Positions 41,465 to 49,969 of a stretch of 64,000 nucleotides of DNA are shown here, piece after piece. A program made the position numbers and the translations under genes. Location of the stretch: positions 1,426,001 to 1,490,000 of the forward strand of contig OY969794.1 in NCBI GenBank assembly GCA_963703175.1, in the 5' to 3' direction. A model generated the notes under the pieces. It did not search any database. It was not told the origin of the DNA and was given only the letters and a program-made list of their open reading frames with translations. Within the stretch, counting starts at the first letter, position 1, and every line of letters begins with the position of its first letter. This stretch comes from VRUE01 sp963703175 (GTDB lineage: Bacteria; Actinomycetota; Thermoleophilia; Solirubrobacterales; 70-9).

Positions 41465-41833
41465 ATGGGACAGCCAGTCGTTCATTTCGAGGTCGTTGGT
41501 AAGGACGGAGGGAAGCTGCAGAGCTACTACTCCGATCTGTTCGGGTGGAACATCGACGCGAGTAACCCGATGAACTACGGGATCGTTAAAGGTGAGGACA
41601 ACCCCTCGAACATGGGGAGCATCGGCGGGGGCATCGCTCCCGGGCCCGATGGCTACGAGGGCCACGTCACCTTTTACATCGCCGTGCCCGACATCGAGGA
41701 GGCCCTGCAGAAGGCCGAGGAGCTCGGCGGCGAGCGCGTGATGGGCCCTGAGAAAGTGATGGACTCGATCGAACTGGGCCAATTTAAAGACCCTGAGGGT
41801 CATCTGATCGGCTTGGTTCGGGGGTCTGAGTAG
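41465..41833 (+). CDS. VOC (glyoxalase/bleomycin resistance) superfamily protein
   Basis: 122 residues, ATG 41465, preceded by AAAGGAGAG. Paired beta-alpha-beta-beta-beta modules: VVHFEVVGKDGGKLQSYYSDLFGWNI and HVTFYIAVPDIEEALQKAEELGG, ending FKDPEGHLIGLV. A full metal-binding His/Glu set is plausible (His7, His67, Glu near the end) but not certain. Small VOC proteins act as dioxygenases, isomerases or drug-binding proteins. It follows the exporter but is separated by a hairpin. Confidence 0.88.
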   Translation: MGQPVVHFEVVGKDGGKLQSYYSDLFGWNIDASNPMNYGIVKGEDNPSNMGSIGGGIAPGPDGYEGHVTFYIAVPDIEEALQKAEELGGERVMGPEKVMDSIELGQFKDPEGHLIGLVRGSE

Positions 41834-41854
41834 CCCTCTGCCCGGGTGCAGGCA

Positions 41855-42619
41855 TCAGCCGGCGGCTTCGGCGCGCTTTAGTCCCCCGCGGGCCCAGAGG
41901 GCGAAGAGGACGGGGAGGACGACTGCGACCGCAAAGGCTAGGGCGACTTGGGTTGGGTCGCCGGAGATGAAGCCGCGGCCGGCCTCGAGCAGAGCGGTGA
42001 TCGGGTTGACTGAGGCAACGGCGTGGATCCAGCCGCTGAGCAGGGAGAGCGGCACGTAGACGGGGGCGAGGAAGAGGATCAGGAAGGTGGGGAACTGCAT
42101 CAGTGGCCCACCCTGGATCGAGCGCACTCGCATCGCCACGCCCGCCGCCCAGAGCGTCGCCGCGACATTGACCAGCACGGCGAGGCCGTAGAGGCCGAAG
42201 AGTTCAACCCCGGCTCCTCCCACTTCCATCCCCGCGACTAGCGCGACGACGGTCAGCACCGTCCAGGTCACGAACGCCCGCGTCAGCGCCGCCAGCGCGT
42301 AGCCGACCACGATCCCGCCGCGACTTTGCGCCGCCAGCAGGTAGCGGTTGGCGAAGCCGATCTCGAAGTCGCGGGCGATCGCGAAGCCGGTGAAGACGCC
42401 GCCGAAGGCAGCCGACTGGAGCAGGACGAAGACGAACTGGAAGGCCGTGTAGCCGCTGGGGAAGTCGAAGCCGGGCGTGTTGGCGATCGCCGAGAGCCCG
42501 CCGGCGAAGGCGACGAAGAAGAAGAGCGGGAAGACGATCGCCGGCACCATGAAGGCCGGGTTGGAGAGGAAGTTGTGGATGCTGCGCCAGGCGACAGCGC
42601 GTGCGACGTCGCGGGTCAC
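41855..42619 (-). CDS. ABC-2 type exporter permease
   Basis: 254 residues, ATG 42619, overlapping the upstream permease stop by 4 nt. Six membrane segments, with the ABC-2 layout (FPLFFFVAFAGG, then FAIARDFEIGFANRYLLAAQSRGGIVVGYALA). It is the second of two permeases with one ATPase (43395-44408), as in DrrA/DrrB-type drug or lipid exporters. Convergent with the VOC gene (22-nt gap). Confidence 0.87.
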   Translation of the reverse strand: MTRDVARAVAWRSIHNFLSNPAFMVPAIVFPLFFFVAFAGGLSAIANTPGFDFPSGYTAFQFVFVLLQSAAFGGVFTGFAIARDFEIGFANRYLLAAQSRGGIVVGYALAALTRAFVTWTVLTVVALVAGMEVGGAGVELFGLYGLAVLVNVAATLWAAGVAMRVRSIQGGPLMQFPTFLILFLAPVYVPLSLLSGWIHAVASVNPITALLEAGRGFISGDPTQVALAFAVAVVLPVLFALWARGGLKRAEAAG

Positions 42620-43398
42620 GTTCTCACCAGCCTCGTCTTCAGCGCGGCCGCTGCGGCGAACATGCCGACCGCAAGGATCGTCGCCGCGATGCCGAAGCCG
42701 AGCGCCAGGGCGCCCAGGTCCCAGCCTTCGATCAGCAGCGAGCGGAAGGCGCCGAGCAGGTAGGAGACCGGGTTGGCGCTGGCCAGGGCGTGAAACCAGT
42801 CGGTTTCCAGCAGGTCGAGCGGCAGCGCCATCGAGGAGATAAAGAGAAATACGAAGAAGACGGGGAAGAGGCTTTGCACCGCCTCACCCGAGCCGGTGCG
42901 CAGGGCGACGAAGAGCCCGAGCGTGCCGAAGGCGACGGTGATCGAGACCGAGAGCGCGATTATCGCCAGCGCGCCCGGGAACCCGGTGACGAGTTCGGCG
43001 CCGGCAACCAGGCCGACGATCAGGTAGGTCGCCGCCTGGATCAGGCCGAGCACGAAGGCGCCGGCGAGCAGGCCGCTGAGCAGGGCCGCGCCGCGCAGCG
43101 GCGTCAGCGCGAGGCGGTTGAGGAAGCCGGTCTCGATGTCGCGGGCGAGGTCGGTGCCGGCGTTCATCACCGAGAACAGCGCCCCCTGCATGAAGGGCAC
43201 GGCGAGAGCGAAGGTGAGATAGGAGTCGGTTGGGAAGCCGGGCAGGTTGGTCGCGCTCTTGAGCCCGCCCGAATTGACCGCGAGCAGGAAGAGGGGAAAG
43301 ATCAGCGCCGGCACGATCTGCGCCGGTTGGCGCAGGGTGCGCCGTACCGAGCGGCGGGCCAGCTGGCCGACCTGGATCGAGAGGGCCGACTTGTTCAC
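42616..43398 (-). CDS. ABC-2 type exporter permease
   Basis: 260 residues, ATG 43398. Six membrane segments and the DrrB-type motif GTDLARDIETGFLNRLALTPLRGAALLSGLLAGAF. Similar overall to the following permease, so the two probably form a heterodimer. Overlaps the ATPase stop (ATGA) and the next start, giving a tightly coupled three-gene exporter operon. Confidence 0.9.
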   Translation of the reverse strand: MNKSALSIQVGQLARRSVRRTLRQPAQIVPALIFPLFLLAVNSGGLKSATNLPGFPTDSYLTFALAVPFMQGALFSVMNAGTDLARDIETGFLNRLALTPLRGAALLSGLLAGAFVLGLIQAATYLIVGLVAGAELVTGFPGALAIIALSVSITVAFGTLGLFVALRTGSGEAVQSLFPVFFVFLFISSMALPLDLLETDWFHALASANPVSYLLGAFRSLLIEGWDLGALALGFGIAATILAVGMFAAAAALKTRLVRT

Positions 43399-44408
43399 GC
43401 CCGCACCGCCTCCATTTCCTCGCTGTCGGCCTCGCCCTCATCCTCGCCAGCGCCCTCGAGCGAGCGACCCGTCTTTGCAAGGAATACGTCGTCGAGAGAG
43501 GGGGCGTGCAGCTGCAGTTGCTCGATCGCGATTCCCTCGGCGTCAAGCGCGCGGACGACATCGGCGAGCTGGGACTCGCCGCCCTCCAGCAGTACCGAGG
43601 CGCCGCCGCGGTGCGTAGCGCCACACTGCTCGCCGAAAGGTCGCAGCGCCTGTGCGACGCGCTCCTGGTCGCCCGGGTCGCGGGGAACCGCCTCGACCGT
43701 CGGCCGACCGATCTCCGCCTTGAGCTCGGCCGGCGTCCCCTCGGCGACGATCTTGCCGTGGTCGATGATCCCGACCCGATTGGCAAGCGCATCGGCCTCC
43801 TCCAAATACTGCGTGGTGAGGAAGACGGTGACACCCTCTTTGGCTAGGCCCGCGACCTCGTCCCAAAGTGCGGTGCGGCTCTGAATGTCGAGGCCGGTGG
43901 TCGGCTCATCTAGGAAGAGGATGCTGGGGCGGTGGGCCAACGCCAGGGCCAGATCGAGCCGTCGTTTCATCCCGCCCGAGTACTCACCCACCCTGCGGTC
44001 GGCCGCTTCGGAGAGGCCGACCCGGGCGAGCAATTCGGCGGAGCGCTCGGTCCGCTCCGCCTTGGGCAGGCCGTGGAGCGCGGTCTGTAGGCGCATGTGC
44101 TCGCGCCCGGTCAGCAAAGGGTCAAGCGCGGCTTCCTGCAGTGCGGCGCCGATCGCACCGCGCACCCGGCCGCCCTCCTTGACGATGTCGAAGCCGGCGA
44201 CCCGCGCCGTTCCCGCCGTTGGCGGCAGCAACGTGGTCAACATCAGCACCGTGGTCGACTTACCTGCCCCGTTGGGCCCGAGGAAACCGTAGATCTCACC
44301 CGGTGCGACGCGCAGGTCGATCCCGTCGACCGCCCGCGGGCCGTTCTTGAACTCGCGCACTAGCCCCTCGACTTCGATGCCAGCTCGCTCTCCAGCGTTT
44401 GCGCTCAT
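43395..44408 (-). CDS. ABC transporter ATP-binding protein (DrrA family)
   Basis: 337 residues, ATG 44408. Walker A GPNGAGKST near residue 42, signature YSGGMKRRLDLALAL near 141, Walker B ILFLDEPTTGLD near 161, and the switch His replaced or shifted in VFLTTQYLEEAD (Gln, as in DrrA). The C-terminal ~110 residues carry a DrrA-like domain. Powers the two permeases that follow. The operon is divergent from marR, with a perfect dyad at 44434-44460. Confidence 0.93.
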   Translation of the reverse strand: MSANAGERAGIEVEGLVREFKNGPRAVDGIDLRVAPGEIYGFLGPNGAGKSTTVLMLTTLLPPTAGTARVAGFDIVKEGGRVRGAIGAALQEAALDPLLTGREHMRLQTALHGLPKAERTERSAELLARVGLSEAADRRVGEYSGGMKRRLDLALALAHRPSILFLDEPTTGLDIQSRTALWDEVAGLAKEGVTVFLTTQYLEEADALANRVGIIDHGKIVAEGTPAELKAEIGRPTVEAVPRDPGDQERVAQALRPFGEQCGATHRGGASVLLEGGESQLADVVRALDAEGIAIEQLQLHAPSLDDVFLAKTGRSLEGAGEDEGEADSEEMEAVRA

Positions 44409-44433
44409 CTCACACCAGCCTTTGCGGTTTGCC

Positions 44434-44460
44434 GGTAAAAATCAATAGTTGAGGTTTACC
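44434..44460. promoter_or_regulatory. MarR operator: perfect 27-bp dyad, with overlapping promoter
   Basis: GGTAAA-aa-TCAA-tag-TTGA-gg-TTTACC is symmetric at every paired position. It overlaps a TTGAGG (-35, 44449-44454) with TAGAAT (-10) 17 nt downstream at 44472-44477, which would start the marR transcript at or beside GTG 44486. It lies 25 nt before the ATPase start on the other strand, so one site could repress both genes. Confidence 0.8.
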
Positions 44461-44485
44461 AAGATTGAGATTAGAATGCATCGCG

Positions 44486-44932
44486 GTGGGCGCGTCAAGG
44501 GAAAAGAGCAAGGCGAAAATTGCGCCAAAGGCCGATCCGGCCGGCGAGGCCTGGGGACATCTGGCTCAGCTCGTATACCCGCCTCCCTTCTTGTCTATTG
44601 CGCGCGAGCTCGGCTTGAGGCCCGCCTCGTTCGGCACCCTGCGCGCGCTCGGCGAGCCACGCACGATGAGTGAGATCGCCACTGTGCTCCACTGTGACAA
44701 TTCCAACGTCACCGGGATTGTCGACGGGCTCGAAGAGCGCGGATTGGCGGCGCGCACGGCATCCGCGCAGGACCGCCGGGTGAAACTGATCGCTCTCACC
44801 GCCGAGGGTCGTCGAGTTCGCACTCGTCTGATGCGGGCGGTCGAAAAGCCCCCCGCCTGGCTGGTGGAGATGTCGGCAACAGACCAGCGCGCCCTGCGTG
44901 ATCTGCTCAAGAGGGCGAACGACGAGAGCTGA
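44486..44932 (+). CDS. MarR-family transcriptional regulator
   Basis: 148 residues from GTG 44486; an in-frame TTG at 44465 lies inside the promoter and is unlikely. Winged helix: LRPASFGTLRALGEPRTMSEIATVLHCDNSNVTGIVDGLEERGLAARTASAQDRRVKLIALTAEGRR, with the wing DRR motif. The transcript appears leaderless. Predicted repressor of itself and of the divergent ABC exporter through the 27-bp dyad, released by a phenolic or drug ligand. Confidence 0.9.
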   Translation: MGASREKSKAKIAPKADPAGEAWGHLAQLVYPPPFLSIARELGLRPASFGTLRALGEPRTMSEIATVLHCDNSNVTGIVDGLEERGLAARTASAQDRRVKLIALTAEGRRVRTRLMRAVEKPPAWLVEMSATDQRALRDLLKRANDES

Positions 44933-44991
44933 CGCCCGACCGGACTGAGTTCTTGAGCTGTACAGCGGCGGCGCGTACTGTGAACGATGGG

Positions 44992-46326
44992 ATGCCCCCC
45001 GAGACTCGATACGCGCGCAGCGGTGAGATCGGCATCGCCTACCAGGTGTACGGCGAGGGGGAGATGGACTTGGTGCTCGCTTTCCCCTTTCTCTCCCACC
45101 TCGACCTGATGTGGGAAAGCCCGGCGATGTCACATTTTCTACGCCGACTTGGTTCCTTTGCTCGGGTGCTTGTCTTCGACCGGCGCGGCGTTGGCCTCTC
45201 CGATCCCGTCGCCGGTGCGCCGACGTTGGAGGAGCGGATGGATGACGTGCGCGCGGTAATGGATGCTGCCGGCTCCGAGCGGGCGGCGCTGCTTGGCATG
45301 TCGGAGGGAGCGACGATGTGCATGCTGTTCGCCGCGACCTACCCTGAGCGCACCTCGGCGCTCGTCCTCTGGGGGGCGATGGCGCGCTCGACCGCCGCTC
45401 CCGACTACCCCTGGGCGCCGGAGAAGGAGGCGGTCGAAGAAGCGCAAGAGGAGTTGGTCGGCCCGATGTGGGGACAGGGGGCGACGATCGACGTCTTCTC
45501 GCCGAGCATGGCGGCCGACCCTCACGCGCGCGAGTTTCAGGCCCGCTTTGAGCGCCAGGCGGCGAGCCCGATGCGGGTCCAGCAGCTGAACCAGATGTTT
45601 CTCAACACCGACGTGCGCGACGCCCTGCCGCTGGTACAAGCGCCGGCCCTGATCCTCCACCGCCGGCGGGACCGGGCCGTCAACTACCGTGCCGCACGCT
45701 GGCTCGCCGAGCAGATCGATGGCAGTCGTTACGCCGAGCTCGAGGGTGAGGATCACTTCCCCTGGGTCGGCGACAGCGACGCCGCCCTAGAGGCGATCGA
45801 GGAGTTCCTCACCGGCGTTCGTCCCGTTCCGGCGACGCAGCGGGTGCTGGCGACGGTGCTTTTCACCGACATCGTCGACTCGACCCGGCTCGCCACCGAG
45901 CTCGGCGACCGTCGCTGGCGCGATCTACTTGAGCAGCATCAGAAGTTGGTCCGTGCCCAGCTGCGGCGCTTTGAGGGACGCGAGATCAAGACGACCGGCG
46001 ACGGTTTCCTGGCGACCTTTGATGGCCCCACTCGTGCCGCTGAATGCGCTCGGGCGATCGCCGACGAAATGCCTTCATTGGGGATCGAGGTGCGGGCAGG
46101 CCTGCACACCGGCGAGGTTGAGTTGATCGGCGACGACATCGGCGGCATCGCCGTCCACGTCGCTGCCCGGATTGCGGCCTTGGCCGACGCCCGGACCGTG
46201 CTCGCCTCACGCACCGTCCGCGACCTAGCCGTCGGCTCCAGCATCGAGTTTGAGTTCGCCGGGCGCCATGCCCTTAAGGGCATCCCCGACGAGTGGGACG
46301 TCTACAGCGTCGCCGGCTTGTCCTGA
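44992..46326 (+). CDS. alpha/beta hydrolase - class III adenylate cyclase fusion
   Basis: 444 residues from ATG 44992; in-frame TTG 44953 and GTG 44980 lie upstream. The N-terminal ~265 residues are an alpha/beta hydrolase fold (RYARSGEIGIAYQVYGEG, nucleophile elbow GMSEGAT, late EGEDHFPW). The C-terminal ~170 are a class III cyclase domain: LFTDIVDSTRLATELGDRRW with the metal Asp residues, TTGDGFLATFDGP, and GLHTGEVELIGDDIGGIAVHVAARI. The hydrolase may act as a ligand sensor. TACTGT lies about 9 nt upstream as a possible -10, so a leaderless transcript is possible. Confidence 0.88.
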   Translation: MPPETRYARSGEIGIAYQVYGEGEMDLVLAFPFLSHLDLMWESPAMSHFLRRLGSFARVLVFDRRGVGLSDPVAGAPTLEERMDDVRAVMDAAGSERAALLGMSEGATMCMLFAATYPERTSALVLWGAMARSTAAPDYPWAPEKEAVEEAQEELVGPMWGQGATIDVFSPSMAADPHAREFQARFERQAASPMRVQQLNQMFLNTDVRDALPLVQAPALILHRRRDRAVNYRAARWLAEQIDGSRYAELEGEDHFPWVGDSDAALEAIEEFLTGVRPVPATQRVLATVLFTDIVDSTRLATELGDRRWRDLLEQHQKLVRAQLRRFEGREIKTTGDGFLATFDGPTRAAECARAIADEMPSLGIEVRAGLHTGEVELIGDDIGGIAVHVAARIAALADARTVLASRTVRDLAVGSSIEFEFAGRHALKGIPDEWDVYSVAGLS

Positions 46327-46718
46327 ACCGCCCAGAGCGCGATCGCCGCTGGGATCAGGAGGAGAGCGAGCGAGGCGACCTGGCCGATCGCGTCGCCGGT
46401 GTCGAAATTATCGAGGTGCGTCGCGTGGAAGCCGAGATGGAGCACCTCAGTGAGCAGCCAGGCCGAGCAGGCGGCTCGCACCAAGGTTGGTTGCATGGTT
46501 AACGCCGCCCAGGCGAAGAGGACGGCGAAGCCGAGGTAGAGCCCGCCGACGTCGGTGACCAGGTGCTCGTTATACGGGGGCAGCAGGTCGACCCAGTGGC
46601 GGAGGAAGGGGAAGTCGCCGTAGAAGGCGTGCGGCGCGAACGTCGCGACGATGCCGATTGAGGCGGCCGAGAGCAGCAGGATCACAAGCGCGGCGCGGGC
46701 GGCGTTCGGCGATCTCAT
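46302..46718 (-). CDS. four-helix integral membrane protein
   Basis: 138 residues, ATG 46718, overlapping the sigma-factor stop by 1 nt (TGATG). Four hydrophobic helices with a conserved-looking HWVDLLPPYNEHLVTDVGGLYLGFAVLF segment. The function is unknown to me; the same layout is common in actinobacterial proteins next to ECF sigma genes. Coupling suggests it may be a partner or anti-sigma-like protein of the SigJ-like factor. Its 3' end overlaps the cyclase gene by 25 nt on the other strand. Confidence 0.75.
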   Translation of the reverse strand: MRSPNAARAALVILLLSAASIGIVATFAPHAFYGDFPFLRHWVDLLPPYNEHLVTDVGGLYLGFAVLFAWAALTMQPTLVRAACSAWLLTEVLHLGFHATHLDNFDTGDAIGQVASLALLLIPAAIALWAVQDKPATL

Positions 46719-47599
46719 CAGTCGGGCAGCCGTACGTGTCGCAGCTTGTCGGGGTTGCGGACGACGTCGAGGGCGATGATCCGCCCGGCATCGATCGTGA
46801 ACGAGAGCACGTTGAGATTCTTCCCTTCGTAGTAGACGAACCCGAGCTGACCGTTGATCATCCCCGCTGCGCCGCGCATCTGGTGACCGACGCTCTGTCG
46901 CTTGCGTTCAAGTGAGAGCAGGGCGCGGGCGACGCGCTCGGCGCCCTCCAAGGGGAAGCGCGCCGACGGCACCTGGCCGCCGCCGTCCGAGCGGAAGACG
47001 ACGTCGGGGTCGAGCACCTCCATCAAGGCCTCCAGATCACCCTTGCCGCAGGCTTCGACGAAAGCGACGACGACTCGCTGGTGCTCCTCGGCGGAGGCGG
47101 GGAAGCGCGGGCTGCCCGCCTTCACGTGGCGCCGGGCGCGGCTGGCGAGCTGGCGCACTGCGTCCGGCGAGCGGCCGACCACCTCGCCGACCTGGTCGAA
47201 GGGAAGGCCGAAGACGTCGTGCAGTAGGTAGGCCGTGCGCTCGGCAGGCGAGAGTCGCTCGAGCACGACCAGCAGCGCGGTCGCGACCGACTCGTCGAGG
47301 GTGACGCGCTCGGCCGGGTCCCCATCGTCAAAGCCCTCGACGATCGGCTCCGGCAGCCACTGGCCAACGTACTCTTCGCGCTGGCGCCGCGCCGCCTTGA
47401 GCGCGTCGAGGGAGAGACGGGCGACGACGGTTGTCAACCAGGCGCGCAGGTCCTCGATCTCCTCGTCGTCGACCCGCTGCAGCCGCAGCCAGGCATCCTG
47501 GACGACGTCTTCGGCTTCGGCGAGGCTGCCGAGCGTGCCGTAGGCGACCCGCAGCAGGTGGGGGCGCAGCCGCTCGAAGTCGGTGGCGAGCTCACTCAC
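46718..47599 (-). CDS. SigJ-like ECF sigma factor with C-terminal SnoaL-like domain
   Basis: 293 residues from GTG 47599. Region 2: RPHLLRVAYGTLGSLAEAEDVVQDAWLRLQRVDD; region 4: ERLSPAERTAYLLHDVFGLPFDQVGEVVGRSPDAVRQLASRARRHV. The C-terminal ~110 residues form a SnoaL/NTF2-like domain (VVVAFVEACGKGDLEALMEVLDPDVVFRSDGGG) typical of the ECF41/SigJ group, where it modulates sigma activity in place of an anti-sigma factor. It lies in an operon with an NmrA-like reductase and a membrane protein, the usual company of ECF41 genes. Confidence 0.92.
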   Translation of the reverse strand: MSELATDFERLRPHLLRVAYGTLGSLAEAEDVVQDAWLRLQRVDDEEIEDLRAWLTTVVARLSLDALKAARRQREEYVGQWLPEPIVEGFDDGDPAERVTLDESVATALLVVLERLSPAERTAYLLHDVFGLPFDQVGEVVGRSPDAVRQLASRARRHVKAGSPRFPASAEEHQRVVVAFVEACGKGDLEALMEVLDPDVVFRSDGGGQVPSARFPLEGAERVARALLSLERKRQSVGHQMRGAAGMINGQLGFVYYEGKNLNVLSFTIDAGRIIALDVVRNPDKLRHVRLPD

Positions 47600-48347
47600 G
47601 CTTGAGCCACTCCGCGAAGGTGGCGCCGCCCGCGGCGGCTCCAGGATCGGTGAGCGCACCTTCCCTGAGCGGTCGGCCGATGCGCCGCGGCAGCGGGATC
47701 CGCAGGGGAAGGGCGCGGTGGCCGGCGTGGCGCCAGGTCCGGGCAAGCTCGCTCAGCGTCAGCACCTCGGGCCCGGCGACGTCGCCGAGGCGACCCGCCG
47801 GCTCGGTTACGGCGACCGCCGCCATCCGCGCCGCGACCACGCCGACGTCGACCGGCTGCAGCCTCGCGGGGCCGGTCGGGGCCACGCCGAGGCGACCCAT
47901 TCGCCCGAAGGCCCAGGCGATCAGCGTGTGGAACTGCGTCGCTCGCAGGAGGCTCCAGGGCACCTGCCCGGCGGCGATCGTCTTCTCCTGCTCCACCTTG
48001 ACGTTGTAGTAGGCGGTCGGCACCCGATCGCAGCCGACGATCGAGACGCCCACGTAGTGGCTCACGCCCGCCGCCGCGCTGGCCCGCAGCAGGCGTCCCG
48101 TCCCCTCGACTAGGACCGGGGCGGCGTTGCGCGGGCCGGAGTTGGAGGCGTCGACGACGATCTCGATCCCGGCCAGCGCCGCGTCGAGCCCCACCCCGCT
48201 GGTCAGGTCGATGCCCCGATGCTCGGCCCCGGGCGGAAGCGCGCGAGGGTTGCGGCTCAGCGCCACCACGTCATGCCCGGACCCGGCGAGCTCGCCGGTC
48301 AGGACCGAGCCCAGCGTTCCAGTTCCGCCGACAACCGCGATCTTCAC
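47592..48347 (-). CDS. NmrA-like NAD(P)H-binding protein
   Basis: 251 residues, ATG 48347. Rossmann motif VVGGTGTLGSVL at the start, then DASNSGPRNAAPVLVEGTGRLLRAS and YYNVKVEQEKTIAAGQVPWSLLRATQFH, as in atypical SDR/NmrA proteins. The active-site Tyr-Lys pair appears as YNVKVEQE. It overlaps the sigma gene by 8 nt. ECF41 sigma factors often control an adjacent carboxymuconolactone decarboxylase, SDR or oxidoreductase gene, so it is the probable target. Confidence 0.87.
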   Translation of the reverse strand: MKIAVVGGTGTLGSVLTGELAGSGHDVVALSRNPRALPPGAEHRGIDLTSGVGLDAALAGIEIVVDASNSGPRNAAPVLVEGTGRLLRASAAAGVSHYVGVSIVGCDRVPTAYYNVKVEQEKTIAAGQVPWSLLRATQFHTLIAWAFGRMGRLGVAPTGPARLQPVDVGVVAARMAAVAVTEPAGRLGDVAGPEVLTLSELARTWRHAGHRALPLRIPLPRRIGRPLREGALTDPGAAAGGATFAEWLKRE

Positions 48348-48445
48348 GAAGGACCACCTCCCGTCTACATGCTCGAGTCGAAGTCTCTACCAAGGAGACG
48401 ACTGGAGCCACCCCGGCGTGACATCGCGGCCACCGCCGCGCCGGC

Positions 48446-49033
48446 TCAGGCGGGTTGCGGCTGGCGGAACAGCTCCGCCGAGGGGATCCCAATCACCTCG
48501 CCCTGGAAGCGCTTCTCACGCCCATAGACGACCCAGGTGGTGTCGATTTCGCCGATGTCGAGATCGAGTCGCAACTCGTCGGCGTGGTCTTCGACGTGCT
48601 CCATGTGGGTCAGGCCGGAGTCGTAGCGGCCTTCCAGTAGCTCTTCGGCGACGATCGGCTTCGAGGCTACGTCGATCACCTCCTCCCAGCGGGAGAGGTC
48701 GACGTAGCCCTTGGTCGCGGGGACGATCCCGAGCGAGCGCGGCCGCTCGACCTCGCGCCGGCTGAGCAGCACCAGGTGCTTGGTCGGGTAGATGAAGGTG
48801 TCGACGACCCAGACCTCGGTCCAGTACTTCTCGGTGATCTCGTGCACCTTGGGGTGGGCGCTGCACTGGACGAGAAAGGCGCCCGGGGTCTCGCGCAGCA
48901 TCTCCAGGCCGACGAAGAAGTCGGTGATCAGCTCGATCTCGTAGTCCTCGATCCCCTGGAAGTCCGCGTAGCGCTGCACCGCCCGCTCGTGGCAGGTGCC
49001 GGTCGGGCCGAGCGTGATGAAGGTGACCGCCAT
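48446..49033 (-). CDS. prephenate-dehydratase-like protein (BacA/AerD group)
   Basis: 195 residues, ATG 49033. FITLGPTGTCHERAVQRYADFQG matches the opening of prephenate decarboxylases such as BacA, which share the prephenate dehydratase fold but lack the TRF catalytic motif and the ACT domain. In BacA the product is dihydro-hydroxyphenylpyruvate, the first step of bacilysin synthesis. No other bacilysin-like gene is nearby, so substrate and pathway are unknown. Monocistronic, with 34 nt to the hydrolase gene upstream. Confidence 0.6.
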   Translation of the reverse strand: MAVTFITLGPTGTCHERAVQRYADFQGIEDYEIELITDFFVGLEMLRETPGAFLVQCSAHPKVHEITEKYWTEVWVVDTFIYPTKHLVLLSRREVERPRSLGIVPATKGYVDLSRWEEVIDVASKPIVAEELLEGRYDSGLTHMEHVEDHADELRLDLDIGEIDTTWVVYGREKRFQGEVIGIPSAELFRQPQPA

Positions 49034-49067
49034 CGGCCACCAAGGATACTCAAGTAAAGCTGATTAC

Positions 49068-49910
49068 CTAGGCGAAGCGTTTGACGAACTCCAGCGCGCG
49101 GTCGGCAACCTCGCGCCAGCCGCTGTCGATCGTCAGCGAGTGGCCGCGGTTGAGCATCTCGGCCAGCTCGGTCACGCCCTCGTTGTGTCGCTGCTTCTTG
49201 TAAGCGGCGTTGCTCATCGCCGGCGGCACCGCGTGGTCCTTTTCGCCGGTGAAGAGCAGCAGTGGGCCGCGGTCGGGGTTCTTCGTGTCCACCCTGGTCT
49301 CGGCGCCGGGGTTGAGGTTCGCCAGCGCCGCCTGGAAGATCGGCAGCCCCGGGGCGGCGACGTGGAACTCCTCGTACAGCGCCTTCGCCTCCTCCGGGTC
49401 GACGGCGTTGGCCCAGCCGTAGCGGAACTGGTCCAGGGTGAGGGTCACCGCACGCCCGCGGTTGAGCGGGTTGCGCGTCACCGGCAGGGTCGCGCGCAGC
49501 GCCGCGATCGGCAGCGGCAGCACACCTTTGAACGGTGCCGGGTCGACGGCGACCGCTGCGGCGGAGATCCCGCGCCCGGCGATGTTCTGCGCGATCAGCC
49601 CGCCGAAGGAGTGCCCGACGACGGCGGGCTTCTTGTTCAGCGCGCCGATCACCTCCGCCATGTGGTCGGCGACCTGGCCGACCGAATTGCCGGCGAGCGC
49701 TTCGGGGTTGGCGCGGGCCTCGGCGACCGTTGCCGGGTCGCCGGGCCAATCGGCGAGGACGGGGGCGTAACCCGCCTGCTCGAAGAGCCCGGCCCAGGGC
49801 TGCCAACTGCTTGCAAGCAGCCAGAGCCCGTGGATAAAGACGACCGGGGTGCGGCCGCCGGCGTTTGCCGCCTCGATCTGGGTTGCCTCGCGTTCGCTGA
49901 TCGTCGCCAC
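49068..49910 (-). CDS. alpha/beta hydrolase
   Basis: 280 residues from GTG 49910, with AAAGGC upstream. Motifs: FIHGLWLLASSWQPW, nucleophile elbow GHSFGGLIAQN, acid in GEKDHAVPP, and His in NRGHSLTID. All three catalytic residues are present, so it is likely an active esterase or related enzyme. The long FxPG..YGWANA..EFHVAAPG segment is a lid-like cap. Monocistronic, downstream of the DUF5996 gene. Confidence 0.87.
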   Translation of the reverse strand: MATISEREATQIEAANAGGRTPVVFIHGLWLLASSWQPWAGLFEQAGYAPVLADWPGDPATVAEARANPEALAGNSVGQVADHMAEVIGALNKKPAVVGHSFGGLIAQNIAGRGISAAAVAVDPAPFKGVLPLPIAALRATLPVTRNPLNRGRAVTLTLDQFRYGWANAVDPEEAKALYEEFHVAAPGLPIFQAALANLNPGAETRVDTKNPDRGPLLLFTGEKDHAVPPAMSNAAYKKQRHNEGVTELAEMLNRGHSLTIDSGWREVADRALEFVKRFA

Positions 49911-49969
49911 TGGTGTCGCCTTTCTCGGATGCCCTGGGGCATGTTTGAGGACCGGATAGGGAGTCTGAC

